Positions 8,518 through 16,947 of a stretch of DNA of 64,000 nt are shown here, in pieces (the first letter of the stretch is position 1; each line of letters begins with the position of its first letter). Origin of the DNA: JANNPJ01 sp965200525. Its GTDB lineage: Bacteria > Actinomycetota > Actinomycetes > Actinomycetales > Kineosporiaceae. Below the pieces are notes generated by a model. That model was not told the DNA's origin. It was given only the letters and a program-made list of their open reading frames with translations, and made no database searches. Position numbers and translations under genes: made by a program. The stretch lies in NCBI GenBank assembly GCA_965200525.1, contig OZ241368.1, forward strand, positions 4,278,001 to 4,342,000. The letters are read 5' to 3'.

Positions 8518-8643
8518 CTGCGGATCCTGTTCATACCGGGTAGACGCTGGACGAGGCCGATCGCTTGCCTCGAGGCCGGCCGGATCATGGGCTCGGCCGG
8601 GAGCGGGGACCGGTGCCTGTTCGTGGGAGGGCCCTGCCGGACC

Positions 8644-8700
8644 TTGATGAGTTAACTAGAATCGAACACATGAACTAGCGCTGAGCGAGAGCGGGGGAAG
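8644..8700 (+). promoter_or_regulatory. Possible promoter and leader before the 8703 reading frame
   Basis: TAGAAT (8657-8662) is followed 7 bases later by ATG-AAC-TAG (8670-8678), a two-codon open frame at the position a leaderless start would occupy. A GGGGGAAG Shine-Dalgarno-like stretch (8693-8700) then precedes ATG 8703. The rest of 8518-8643 shows nothing I recognise. Confidence 0.35.
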
Positions 8701-8702
8701 TT

Positions 8703-9182
8703 ATGGACGAGGCTCCTGGGGGCAGCATGCTCGATCTCACCGACACTTCGGTGGCGCCGTCGACCGGGCCGCCGGCCGAAGACGTCGCGGACGCCCTCCA
8801 GGCCCTGATCGCGCCCTGGCTGGCCGAGGCGGTTGCGGCCGATCGGCCTGAGGCCGAAAAAGAATATGCAGCAACAATTCTCAGGCAGAACGAGCCGCCC
8901 TGGGCGGTGGCCGGCGAACGCCTAGGAGTTGTACGGGCTGCGCGGGCGCTTACGGGCGGAAAGATCGATGATCGCCTGGCGGCTGGTGGGCGGCCCGAAC
9001 GGATCACGCCGGCCGCGGCCGGCGCCGGCCTTCTCAGTCGGCTTCTCGTCCGGGTCCGAGGCGCGGTCGTCGGCCGGGGTGGCCCCGCCGTCCGGAACGC
9101 CGTCGGGGTACTGGTTGGCGTCGTAGAGCGGCGCACGGCGCAACGACGGCGCCGGAGGGCCCGACGACTGCGGGTCCGGTGA
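8703..9182 (+). CDS. Possible small protein, 3' half overlapping the cyclase gene
   Basis: An open frame of 159 codons behind a purine-rich ribosome site. The first ~55 codons have the GC-rich third positions of real genes (through ALIAPWLAEAVAADRPEAEK); after about 8850 the sequence becomes A/T-rich and the frame then runs antisense to the last 260 bases of the diguanylate cyclase gene, where its composition is a shadow of that gene. It may be a real short gene that lost its own stop, or a truncated remnant connected with the decayed sigma locus. No family recognised. Confidence 0.3.
   Translation: MDEAPGGSMLDLTDTSVAPSTGPPAEDVADALQALIAPWLAEAVAADRPEAEKEYAATILRQNEPPWAVAGERLGVVRAARALTGGKIDDRLAAGGRPERITPAAAGAGLLSRLLVRVRGAVVGRGGPAVRNAVGVLVGVVERRTAQRRRRRARRLRVR
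8846..8886. terminator. Weak inverted repeat downstream of the cyclase gene
   Basis: GCCTGAG (8846-8852) and its complement CTCAGGC (8880-8886) enclose a 27-base A/T-rich loop, 36 bases beyond the cyclase stop. The large loop makes it a poor terminator; it is the only hairpin candidate found there. Confidence 0.25.
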
Positions 9183-12100
9183 GTACGGCTGAGCCCGATG
9201 GCTCGACGAGTCGTACGCCGAAGGCTGGTAGCGCTCGGTGGGGTAGCCGCCCGCCGCCAGGCGGGCCTGCTCGGCCGCTCGGGCGTAGGCCTCCTCACGG
9301 ATCTGCTGGGCCGCGCGGGCATCCCGCTCGGCCCGGGCCCGGGCCTCCTGCTTGATCTGCTCGGCCGCGCGGGCCTCGGCCTCACGCCGCTCCCGCTCGG
9401 CCCGCACCCGGTCGGCCCGGATCTTGGCCTCGGCCTCGCGCCGCTGAGCCTCGGCCCGCGCCTCCGCGTCGGCCCGAGCCCGCTCGGCCGCGCGCCGCCG
9501 CTCTTGTTCCGCCGCCTCGCGGGCAGCCTTCTCCCGGGCCGCGGCCTCGCGGGCGGCCTGCTCCCGAACGGCCTGCTCGCGAGCCGCCCGCTCCCGGGCC
9601 ACCTGCTCCCGGGCGGCCGCCTCCCGAAGCGCCTGCTCACGGGCCACCCGCTCGCGCTCGGCCCGCTCGCGGGCCTCCTTCTCACGGGCCTGCCGCTCGC
9701 GCTCGGCCTGCTCCCGTTCCGCCTGCTCCCGTTCCGCCTGCTCCCGAGCAGCCTGCTCGCGGGCCTGGCGCTCGCGCTCGGCCTGCTCGCGCATTTGGCG
9801 CTCGCGTTCAGCCTGCTCACGGGCCTGGCGCTCGCGGGCCGCCTGCTCGCGCGCCTCAGCCTCAGCGATCAGGCGCTGACGAACCAGTTCGCGTTCGGCC
9901 TCCTCACGCTCCGCTTGTTCGCGGGCCTGGCGTTCGCGTTCGGCCTGCTCACGTTCAGCCTGTTCGCGGGCCTGGCGTTCGCGGGCGGCCTTCTCGCGGG
10001 CTTCGGCCTCGGCGCGGGCCGCGGCTTCGCGGGCCAAGCGCTCGCGTTCGGCCTGCTCACGTTCGGCCTGCTCGCGGGCCAGGCGCTCGCGTTCGGCTTG
10101 TTCGCGGGCGGCCTTCTCGCGGGCTTCGGCCTCGGCGCGGGCCGCGGCTTCGCGGGCCAAGCGCTCGCGTTCGGCCTGCTCACGTTCGGCCTGCTCGCGG
10201 GCCAGGCGCTCGCGTTCGGCCTGTTCGCGGGCGGCCTTTTCCCGGGCCTCGGCCTCGGCGCGGGCCGCGGCTTCGCGAGCCTGGCGCTCACGCTCAGCCT
10301 GTTCCCGGGCGGCGCGCTCACGCTCGGCCTGTTCGCGGGCCGCTTGTTCACGGGCCTGGCGTTCGCGCTCGGCGCGGTCCCGGGCTTCCTGCTCACGGGC
10401 CTGGCGTTCGCGTTCGGCTTGTTCGCGGGCGGCCTTCTCCCGGGCCTCGGCTTCGGCGCGGGCGGCGGCCTCGCGAGCCAGGCGTTCGCGCTCGGCCCGC
10501 TCCAGCTCGGCCTGGCGCCGGGCTTCAGCCTCGCGCTCCGCCAGTTCCCGGGCCGCCTGTTCGCGGGCCAGGCGATCGCGCTCGGCCCGCTCCAGCTCGG
10601 CCTGGCGCCGGGCCTCAGCCTCGCGCGCGGCCTGCTCGCGGGCCGAGCGGTCGCGCGCGGCCTGCTCCCGGGCCAGGCGGTCGCGCTCGGCCTGCTCACG
10701 AACAATGCGCTCGTGCTCGGCCCGAGCTTCGGCCTCACGGGCCGCCTGCTCCCGCTCGGCCTGCTCCCGCTCGGCCTGCTGCTGGACGATCCGCTCCCGC
10801 TCGACCTGCTCCCGCTCGACTTCGCGCCGCGCCTCGACTTCGCGCCGCGCTTCGGCCTCGCGAGCGGCCTGCTCTCGAGCGTGCGCCTCCTGCTCGGCCC
10901 GCCGTCGATCCTCGGCCTCGTGCGCCGCTTGCTGCCGGGCCTCGTCGGCCTTGGCCTGGGCCACCTCGCGGGCCGCCGCATCCACCTCGGCGGCTTCCCG
11001 GCTGGCCGAGGTCTCCGGTTGTCCGTGCAGGTCGGGGCGGCTGGCCGCGCGGGCTTCGCGGCGCGAGCGCATCGGGGTGACCGAGCCGAGAGCGGACTGG
11101 GCCGTGTCCTCGGAATGGCCCGGGTGCCCGCTGTGATCAGCCGGCCGCGGCCGGCCGTCGCGCCGTCCGCTGGGCCGCGGAGCGGCATTGGGGGCCGGGG
11201 TCTCGGCGTCCAGATCGATGTCCGGGTCCGGGTCGAAAACTGTCCGGCCGCGGCGTTCGGGCCAGCTCGGCGGCGGCGTCGCGGTCCGGTCGGTGACATC
11301 CCGGGAGCGTGAGGTGTGGCCGGTCAGCCGCGTCTCGTCGATCTGGGGCTCGTCCTCGCCGTCGTCGTCCTCCTCGGCGTCGGCGGGCAGGCCGGAGATG
11401 ATCGGCAGGATCTCGGTCAGCGGCTCCAGGCTCGGCAGCTTCTTGACCGGGAGCTGCTCGACCGGCTCGGCCGCCGAGGCGTGCGGATCCTCGATGCCGA
11501 AGGCGGACCGGTCCACCAGCGGACGGCCGACGACGGACAGGTCCACGACCGGCAGGCTGCCCGCCGCCGGCGAGGACTCGCCGCCCACGGTCTCGCTCTC
11601 CAGGGCCTGCAGGGGCAGCGGCCGTCGTCGCTGCGCCTCGGGGCCGCCCGGCTCGGTGCCGGTCGGCTCGGTGCCGGTCGGCTCGGTGCCGGTCGGCTCG
11701 GCGACGGTCGGGGCGACGTCGGCGACGGGGGTGGCCTCGCTCGGCCGGCCGGATCGGGAGCGACCGCGAGACTCCTCGGGCCGGTTGCGCTTGCCGTCGA
11801 GCAGGCGCTCGTCGGCCCGGCGGAACAACTTCTCGGCATCGGCGTCGGGGCGGCGGCCGGACAGCGACCAGACCGCCGCGACCCCGGTGGTCACCGTGAC
11901 CGGCAAACCGTCGGCGAGCTCGCTCCAGGGGCGGGCGGCGACCGCGTCGCGCATCCGCTCGGCCACCGCGTTGGCCTCTTCGTCGCCGGTGCCGGGCAGC
12001 AGGACGACGAACTCGTCGCCGCCGTAACGCAGCAACTGGTCGTCGGTGCGCAACTGCAGTGACAGGCTGGCCGCGACCCGGCGCAGCACCTCGTCGCCGA

Positions 12101-13349
12101 CGACGTGGGTGAACCGGTCGTTCACGTCCTTGAAGTGGTCGATGTCGACCAGGATCAGGGCCAGCGGCAGCGGGCCGAAGCGCAGCAGCTGGCGCAGCTC
12201 CTCGTCCAGGGCCCGGCGGTTGCCGACCCCGGTGAGGGCATCGGTGCGGCTCTCGGTGCGTAGCGCCTGGTGCTCCAGAGCCTGCCGGGCCGTGTCGGCG
12301 ACCAGGTCCATCCCGCGCCACCCGAGCCGGACCAGCAGTTCGGTCATCCGGTGCAGCACCGGGATGACGTCGCCGCCGGCGTAGGTCTCCAGCCACAGCC
12401 GCTCCCGGGTCCGGCAGACCTCGAGGACCAGGTTGGGCAGGGTGGCCGGGGTGGCTCCGGTGGCCGCGTCGTCCAGGCTGCGGGCCGTGGCCAGCGAGCC
12501 GACCAGCGCGTGGGCCCGCATCGCGGCCAGCGAGACCACCTGCCGCTCGACCAGGGGCAGGTCGCCGACGGTGCCGAAGGCGTCCGGGCCGAGCAGGCGC
12601 AGGGCCTCGGAGGGCCGGCCCTTGTAGGCCGCCGACAAGGCTCGCACGCCCCGGGCGCCGCGGCGCAGCGTGGCCGGCACCTCGGCCTCGTTCAGGGCGT
12701 CGAGCCGGGCCGCGATCTCGACCGCCCGGCCCATCAGTTCGTGCTGAGGTTCCTGGGCGCCGCCGGCCAGCGGCTCCATCGCCCGGGCGGCCAGCTCGCC
12801 CGACCAGGTCGACCAGTGCTGGGCCTGGTCGAGCACCCGGCGGCCGGCGATCGAGGCCTCGATCCGGGTGCGCACCTCGTCGCCGCGGTCGTGCAGTCGC
12901 AGGCCCGCGTAGACCAGGGCCAGCCCGTCGAGCAGGCGGTAGCCGGTGTCGGTGCTCAGATCGCCGGTGGCCACCTCGGCGTCGGCCCGGGCCAGGTCGG
13001 CCGTGGCACCGCCGATGTCGCCCGAGTCGACCCGGAACCGGGCCCGCAAGGCGTACGCGGTGGCCGTCCAGAGCTCGGCCTCACGCTCATGCGCGGCCCG
13101 TTCGAGCACGTCGCAGGCGGCAATGGCCTCCTGGGTGCCGGCGTTGAGCTGGCGCAGCAACAGGGCGCGCCCGTAGAGAGCCAGCAGCAGCGTCTCGTTG
13201 TCGGCGCTCTGGGCCAGGCTCGGAATCAGCGCCTCGAGTCGGCGGAGCGCGAGATCAGCGCGTCCGTACCGGCCCTCGACGACGAGCTTCTCGACGTCGG
13301 CGAGCGGAGAGACGCCGTCTCGAGTCATCTCGTCCGGCAGGCCACGCAC
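8922..13349 (-). CDS. Giant diguanylate cyclase: helical repeat N-terminus, GGDEF domain, long coiled coil
   Basis: A 1475-residue protein. Residues 1-370 are helical, TPR-like sensor sequence without a membrane segment. Residues about 371-530 are a complete GGDEF domain (DALTGVGNRRALDEEL; DIDHFKDVND; YGGDEF with GGDEF at 443-447) that should make cyclic di-GMP; RxxD at 434-437, spaced as in PleD, is an intact inhibitory I-site. Residues about 550-570 are GTEPT repeats, and about 785-1365 are an Arg/Glu/Ala-rich coiled coil, followed by a Tyr/Pro-rich tail ending near RKRPRSPYNS. I chose GTG 13349 because TATCGT (13357-13362) lies 6 bases before it; ATG 13328 is the alternative. The coiled coil suggests a scaffold or polar anchor; this is inference. 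Confidence 0.9.
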   Translation of the reverse strand: MRGLPDEMTRDGVSPLADVEKLVVEGRYGRADLALRRLEALIPSLAQSADNETLLLALYGRALLLRQLNAGTQEAIAACDVLERAAHEREAELWTATAYALRARFRVDSGDIGGATADLARADAEVATGDLSTDTGYRLLDGLALVYAGLRLHDRGDEVRTRIEASIAGRRVLDQAQHWSTWSGELAARAMEPLAGGAQEPQHELMGRAVEIAARLDALNEAEVPATLRRGARGVRALSAAYKGRPSEALRLLGPDAFGTVGDLPLVERQVVSLAAMRAHALVGSLATARSLDDAATGATPATLPNLVLEVCRTRERLWLETYAGGDVIPVLHRMTELLVRLGWRGMDLVADTARQALEHQALRTESRTDALTGVGNRRALDEELRQLLRFGPLPLALILVDIDHFKDVNDRFTHVVGDEVLRRVAASLSLQLRTDDQLLRYGGDEFVVLLPGTGDEEANAVAERMRDAVAARPWSELADGLPVTVTTGVAAVWSLSGRRPDADAEKLFRRADERLLDGKRNRPEESRGRSRSGRPSEATPVADVAPTVAEPTGTEPTGTEPTGTEPGGPEAQRRRPLPLQALESETVGGESSPAAGSLPVVDLSVVGRPLVDRSAFGIEDPHASAAEPVEQLPVKKLPSLEPLTEILPIISGLPADAEEDDDGEDEPQIDETRLTGHTSRSRDVTDRTATPPPSWPERRGRTVFDPDPDIDLDAETPAPNAAPRPSGRRDGRPRPADHSGHPGHSEDTAQSALGSVTPMRSRREARAASRPDLHGQPETSASREAAEVDAAAREVAQAKADEARQQAAHEAEDRRRAEQEAHAREQAAREAEARREVEARREVEREQVERERIVQQQAEREQAEREQAAREAEARAEHERIVREQAERDRLAREQAARDRSAREQAAREAEARRQAELERAERDRLAREQAARELAEREAEARRQAELERAERERLAREAAARAEAEAREKAAREQAERERQAREQEARDRAERERQAREQAAREQAERERAAREQAERERQAREAAARAEAEAREKAAREQAERERLAREQAEREQAERERLAREAAARAEAEAREKAAREQAERERLAREQAEREQAERERLAREAAARAEAEAREKAARERQAREQAEREQAERERQAREQAEREEAERELVRQRLIAEAEAREQAARERQAREQAERERQMREQAERERQAREQAAREQAEREQAEREQAERERQAREKEARERAERERVAREQALREAAAREQVARERAAREQAVREQAAREAAAREKAAREAAEQERRRAAERARADAEARAEAQRREAEAKIRADRVRAERERREAEARAAEQIKQEARARAERDARAAQQIREEAYARAAEQARLAAGGYPTERYQPSAYDSSSHRAQPYSPDPQSSGPPAPSLRRAPLYDANQYPDGVPDGGATPADDRASDPDEKPTEKAGAGRGRRDPFGPPTSRQAIIDLSARKRPRSPYNS
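9985..10230 (-). repeat. Two tandem copies of a 123-bp repeat in the coiled coil
   Basis: Bases 9985-10107 and 10108-10230 are almost identical (I see one difference near the end of the unit). Each encodes 41 residues of the coiled coil (blocks such as AREQAERERLAREQ and AAARAEAEAREK). A degenerate third copy follows from 10231. 123 bases is a whole number of codons, so recombination between copies would change rod length without a frameshift. Confidence 0.9.
11651..11710 (-). repeat. 15-bp tandem repeat encoding GTEPT
   Basis: Three exact copies of GCTCGGTGCCGGTCG (11651-11695) and one degenerate copy (to 11710) lie in the linker just after the GGDEF domain. They encode a Gly-Thr-Glu-Pro-Thr repeat, likely a flexible spacer. 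Confidence 0.85.
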
Positions 13350-13474
13350 GAGTGAACGATATCCGTCATCGTCGGTGATCTACGAGGGCACAGGCCGAAA
13401 TTTCTGACGGTTTTGATCGGGCGTCCGAAATCAGCTGGTGGCAGCGGGTGAGGTCGGTCGGACGAGTTGTGGGT

Positions 13475-13546
13475 GAGTTGTCGTGGTGGACCCACGGCTC
13501 GCCGGGCGAGTTGCGGTGGTGGACCTGGTGCTCCCTGGCCTAGCGT
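13475..13546 (+). promoter_or_regulatory. Promoter with paired direct repeats upstream of the LOG gene
   Basis: Two 18-base direct repeats (GAGTTGTCGTGGTGGACC at 13475-13492; GAGTTGCGGTGGTGGACC at 13508-13525; two mismatches) are spaced 33 bases start to start, about three DNA turns. The second covers the -35 position of the box TAGCGT (13541-13546), which sits 6 bases before the GTG start at 13553. The arrangement suits a dimeric activator or repressor. The rest of 13350-13552 holds the opposing cyclase promoter (TATCGT, 13357-13362, minus strand). Confidence 0.5.
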
Positions 13547-13552
13547 CACCGG

Positions 13553-14380
13553 GTGACCAGTGACCCGATTGCCGACGACCGGCGCAACCAGGATCAGCGT
13601 GAGGAGTACCGCCGGGGTTCGACCACCCTGCGCGGTGAGCTCGTGCCCGGATCGACCACCGATCAGCGGCTGCTGGACGGGCGCGGTCGTTCCGACTGGG
13701 TGCACACCGATCCCTGGCGAGTGCTGCGGATCCAGGCCGAGTTCGTCGAGGGCTTCGGCTCGCTGGCCGAACTCGGCCCGGCGATCAGCGTCTTCGGCTC
13801 GGCCCGCACGCCCGAGACCGCGCCCGACTACGAGCTGGCCGGCCGGCTCGGCAAAGCCCTGGTCGACGCCGGGTTCGCGGTGATCACCGGCGGCGGTCCG
13901 GGGGCGATGGCCGGGGCCAACAAGGGGGCTCACGAGGCCGGCGGGGTCTCGGTCGGGCTGGGGATCGAGCTGCCGTTCGAGCAGGGCATGAACCAGTGGG
14001 TCGACCTGGGCGTGAACTTCCGCTACTTCTTCGCCCGCAAGACGATGTTCGTCAAGTACGCCCAGGGCTTCGTCGTCCTGCCCGGCGGCTTCGGCACGTT
14101 CGACGAGCTGTTCGAGGCCCTGGTGCTGGTCCAGACCCACAAGGTGACGTCGTTCCCGATCGTCCTGATGGGCAAGGAGTACTGGAGCGGGCTGCTGGCC
14201 TGGCTGGCCGGGCCGGTGGTGGAGCGAGGCATGATCAACCCCGGGGACCTGGCCCTGCTGACCGTCACCGACGACGTCGAGGAAGCAGTGGCCCTGCTGG
14301 TCGCCGCCCGCGAGGAGCGCTCGCGTCGGCCGGTGGAGGGCTCCGGCCTGGTCGAGGAGGGCCCGGGCGACAGCGAGTGA
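13553..14380 (+). CDS. LOG-family protein (TIGR00730-like)
   Basis: A 275-residue protein of the LONELY GUY/lysine-decarboxylase-like fold. The core has VFGSARTPE, ITGGGPGAMAGANKGA and the nucleotide-loop motif LPGGFGTFDELFE; family enzymes release free bases from nucleoside 5'-monophosphates (cytokinin-type phosphoribohydrolases). Residues 1-70 form an N-terminal extension absent from the shorter paralogue downstream. The GTG start directly follows a TAGCGT -10 box (6-base spacer), so it is probably leaderless. The next gene follows after 16 bases. Confidence 0.88.
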   Translation: MTSDPIADDRRNQDQREEYRRGSTTLRGELVPGSTTDQRLLDGRGRSDWVHTDPWRVLRIQAEFVEGFGSLAELGPAISVFGSARTPETAPDYELAGRLGKALVDAGFAVITGGGPGAMAGANKGAHEAGGVSVGLGIELPFEQGMNQWVDLGVNFRYFFARKTMFVKYAQGFVVLPGGFGTFDELFEALVLVQTHKVTSFPIVLMGKEYWSGLLAWLAGPVVERGMINPGDLALLTVTDDVEEAVALLVAAREERSRRPVEGSGLVEEGPGDSE

Positions 14381-14396
14381 TCGGCCACCGGGGAGA

Positions 14397-15008
14397 ATGG
14401 CGGCCGTGGCCAGGATCTGCGTCTTCTGCTCGTCGTCCGACCGGATCGCTCCGGAGTACATCGAACTCGCCGCCCGGGTCGGGACGGCGATCGCCGGCCG
14501 GGGGCACGACCTGGTCTCCGGGGGTGGCCGGGTCTCGATGATGGGGGCCGTGGCCGCCGCGGCCCGCGCCGGTGGTGGTCACACCCTCGGGGTGATCCCG
14601 CAGGCCCTGCTCGATCTCGAGGTGGCCGACACCGACGCCGACGAGCTGATCGTGACCGCCGACATGCGCGAGCGCAAAGGCCGGATGGACGCCGCCGCGG
14701 ACGCCTTCCTCACGCTGCCCGGCGGGCTGGGCACGCTGGAGGAGCTGTCCGAGGTGTGGGTCGCGGCCAGTCTCGGGATGCACGCCAAGCCGGTGGTCGT
14801 GCTCGACCCGACCGGGCTCTACGCCCCGCTGCAGGATTTCGTCCGGCTGCTGAGCAGCGAGGGCTTCCTGCACCGGGCGGCGGCGGCCGCGGTGATCTGG
14901 GCGACGGACGTCGGGCAGGCCCTCGACGCGGTCGAGGCCGGGTTGGCCGGCGGCGGCCCGGGGCGGCTGACCCCGACCGCTGACGAGGCGATCGAGTCGG
15001 CCCCGTGA
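14397..15008 (+). CDS. Second LOG-family protein, short form
   Basis: A 203-residue LOG-fold protein: ICVFCSSSDRIAPEY, SGGGRVSMMGAVA and LPGGLGTLEELSEVW, with the PGGxGTxxE motif complete. The usual GGG-x-x-G-x-MG loop has a serine in place of one glycine (GGGRVSMMG). ATG 14397 and GTG 14406 are both possible starts; GGGGAGA just upstream suits the GTG better in spacing. The stop overlaps the GTG of the folP-like gene. Two unequal LOG paralogues side by side suggest either a hetero-oligomer or different nucleotide substrates. Confidence 0.87.
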   Translation: MAAVARICVFCSSSDRIAPEYIELAARVGTAIAGRGHDLVSGGGRVSMMGAVAAAARAGGGHTLGVIPQALLDLEVADTDADELIVTADMRERKGRMDAAADAFLTLPGGLGTLEELSEVWVAASLGMHAKPVVVLDPTGLYAPLQDFVRLLSSEGFLHRAAAAAVIWATDVGQALDAVEAGLAGGGPGRLTPTADEAIESAP

Positions 15009-15901
15009 CGCTCCCGCCGGCCTCGCCCGTGCTCCGGCTCGGCGGCCGGACGTTCCCGGCCGGCCGCTCGCTGGTGATGGCCGTGGTCAACCGCACCCCG
15101 GACTCGTTCTACCCGGCAGCCCGCCAGTACGACGTCGAGGTGGCGGCCGAGGCGGTGGCCCGGGCCGAGGCCGAGGGGGCCGACCTGGTCGACGTCGGAG
15201 GGGTCAAGGCCGGCCCCGGGGACGACGTCGACGTCACCGAGGAACTGCGCCGGGTGATCCCGTTCCTGGCCCGGGTCCGGGCCGCCCATCCGGACCTGCT
15301 GCTGAGCGTGGACACCTGGCGGGCCGAGGTCGCGGTCGAGGCCTGCCGGGCCGGCGCCGACCTGATCAACGACACCTGGGCCGGGCACGACCCGGGCCTG
15401 CCCGAGGTGGCCGCCGCCCACGGGGCCGGACTGGTCTGCTCGCACACCGGCGGGGCGCGGCCCCGGACCCGGCCGTTTCGGGTGAACTACGGCGACACCC
15501 CCGACGGCATCCTGGACGACGTGCTGGCCGGTCTGGCCGCCGCGGCCCGGCGCGCGGTCGCGGCCGGGGTGCCGGGCGAGTCCCTGCTGCTCGACCCGAC
15601 CCACGACTTCGGCAAGAACACCTGGCACGGCCTGACCCTGCTGCGCGGGACCGAGGCCCTGGTCGAGCTGGGGCATCCGGTGCTGATGTCGCTGTCCCGC
15701 AAGGACTTCGTCGGCGAGACCCTCGACCTGCCGGTGAACGACCGGCTCGCCGGCACGCTGGCCGCGACCGCCGTGGCGGCCTGGTGCGGGGCCAAGGTGT
15801 TCCGGGCCCACGACGTCGCCGCGACTCGCCAGGTGATCGACATGGTGGCGGCCGTCCGGGGCGACCGGCCCCCCGCGCACACCACCCGGGGGCTGGCGTG
15901 A
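15005..15901 (+). CDS. folP: Dihydropteroate synthase homologue (FolP2-like)
   Basis: A 298-residue TIM-barrel protein with pterin-binding motifs: VMAVVNRTPDSFY, DLVDVGGVKAGPG, SVDTWRAEVAVEAC, LINDTWAG, LLLDPTHDFGKNTWH and MSLSRKDFVGETL. Position before gpgS and after a LOG gene matches the mycobacterial folP2 locus. The mycobacterial FolP2 paralogue is reported to lack dihydropteroate synthase activity, so folate function should not be assumed; several canonical positions differ (GGVKAGPG instead of GGESTRPG). GTG start overlaps the preceding stop and its own stop overlaps gpgS. Confidence 0.87.
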   Translation: MTLPPASPVLRLGGRTFPAGRSLVMAVVNRTPDSFYPAARQYDVEVAAEAVARAEAEGADLVDVGGVKAGPGDDVDVTEELRRVIPFLARVRAAHPDLLLSVDTWRAEVAVEACRAGADLINDTWAGHDPGLPEVAAAHGAGLVCSHTGGARPRTRPFRVNYGDTPDGILDDVLAGLAAAARRAVAAGVPGESLLLDPTHDFGKNTWHGLTLLRGTEALVELGHPVLMSLSRKDFVGETLDLPVNDRLAGTLAATAVAAWCGAKVFRAHDVAATRQVIDMVAAVRGDRPPAHTTRGLA

Positions 15902-16947
15902 ACACCACCGAACCCGGTCCCGAGCGGCCCCTGACGGCCGAGCTCGGGCCGCTCGACCCGGCCCTGGACCCGCTGGTGCACCGCTGGTTCGCCGCCCGCA
16001 CCTGGCAGCCGGCGGCCTGGACGGTCGACGAGCTCGTCGCGGCCAAGCGGGGCCGCACGGTCAGCGTGGTGCTGCCGGCCCTCGACGAGGAGGACACCGT
16101 CGCCGGTGTCGTCGCCGCCGTCCGGGCGGCCGGCCCGCTGGTCGACGAGATCGTCGTCCTGGACGGCGGGTGCACCGACCGGACGGCCGAGCGGGCCCGC
16201 GCCGCCGGGGCCCGGGTGGTCGACCGGCGAACCGCCCTGCCCGGGGTGGAGCTGCGCCCGGGCAAAGGCGAGGTGCTGTGGCGCTCGCTCGCCGCGACCA
16301 GCGGCGACCTGGTCGTGTTCGTCGACGCCGACCTGGTCGACGTCGGTCCGCACGTCGTGGTCGGCCTGCTCGGGCCGCTGCTGACCGTGGACGGCGTCGC
16401 CCTGGTCAAGGGGTTCTACCGGCGTCCGCTGCGGATCGGCAGCACCGAGTCGGCGGTCGGTGGGGGACGGGTCACCGAGCTGATGGCCCGGCCGTTGCTG
16501 GCCCGGTTCGCACCGGCCCTGGCCGGGGTGATCCAGCCGCTCGGCGGCGAGTACGCCGCCACCCGGCAGTTGCTGGAGACGTTGCCCTTCGCCGGTGGCT
16601 ACGGGGTGGAGATCGGACTGCTGATGGACACCCTCGCCGGTCTCGGGCTGGACGCCGTCGGTCAGGTGGATCTCGGCGTCCGCAAGCATCGAAACCGTGG
16701 GCTGGGCGACCTGGGCGTGATGGCCCAGGAGGTGCTGGCGACCGTGCTGCACCGGGCCGGGATCGACCCGGCCCCCAGACCGGTCGACCTGGTCCAGTAC
16801 GAGTTGCGCCGCGAGCCGGCCGCCCCTGACGGCCGCTGGCTGCCGACGGTGAGGCCGGTGGCGCCGGGTGACCGCCCGCCGATCCGAACCGTGATCGGCC
16901 CGCTCGACCGGGAGATGTCGGTCTCTCGTGGGACGATTCTCCCGTGA
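15898..16947 (+). CDS. gpgS: Glucosyl-3-phosphoglycerate synthase
   Basis: A 349-residue GT81/GT-A glycosyltransferase. Visible motifs: VVLPALDEEDTVAGVV (nucleotide-sugar binding), LRPGKGEVLWRSL, and FVDADLVD containing the metal-binding DxD; also VIQPLGGEYAATRQLLE and GYGVEIGLLMD near the acceptor site. It transfers glucose from UDP-glucose to 3-phosphoglycerate, the first step of glucosylglycerate or methylglucose lipopolysaccharide synthesis. I start at GTG 15898, which overlaps the upstream TGA; upstream in-frame sequence is folP coding. The stop overlaps the DivIVA-like gene. Confidence 0.93.
   Translation: MNTTEPGPERPLTAELGPLDPALDPLVHRWFAARTWQPAAWTVDELVAAKRGRTVSVVLPALDEEDTVAGVVAAVRAAGPLVDEIVVLDGGCTDRTAERARAAGARVVDRRTALPGVELRPGKGEVLWRSLAATSGDLVVFVDADLVDVGPHVVVGLLGPLLTVDGVALVKGFYRRPLRIGSTESAVGGGRVTELMARPLLARFAPALAGVIQPLGGEYAATRQLLETLPFAGGYGVEIGLLMDTLAGLGLDAVGQVDLGVRKHRNRGLGDLGVMAQEVLATVLHRAGIDPAPRPVDLVQYELRREPAAPDGRWLPTVRPVAPGDRPPIRTVIGPLDREMSVSRGTILP

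Noticed and set aside
9198..11312. 704-codon plus-strand frame, rich in Leu/Gly/Ala and looking like a membrane protein
   Set aside because: It is the exact antisense of the Arg/Glu/Ala coiled-coil repeats, which automatically yields hydrophobic Leu/Gly/Phe repeats. It has no start signals and the cyclase gene explains the region.
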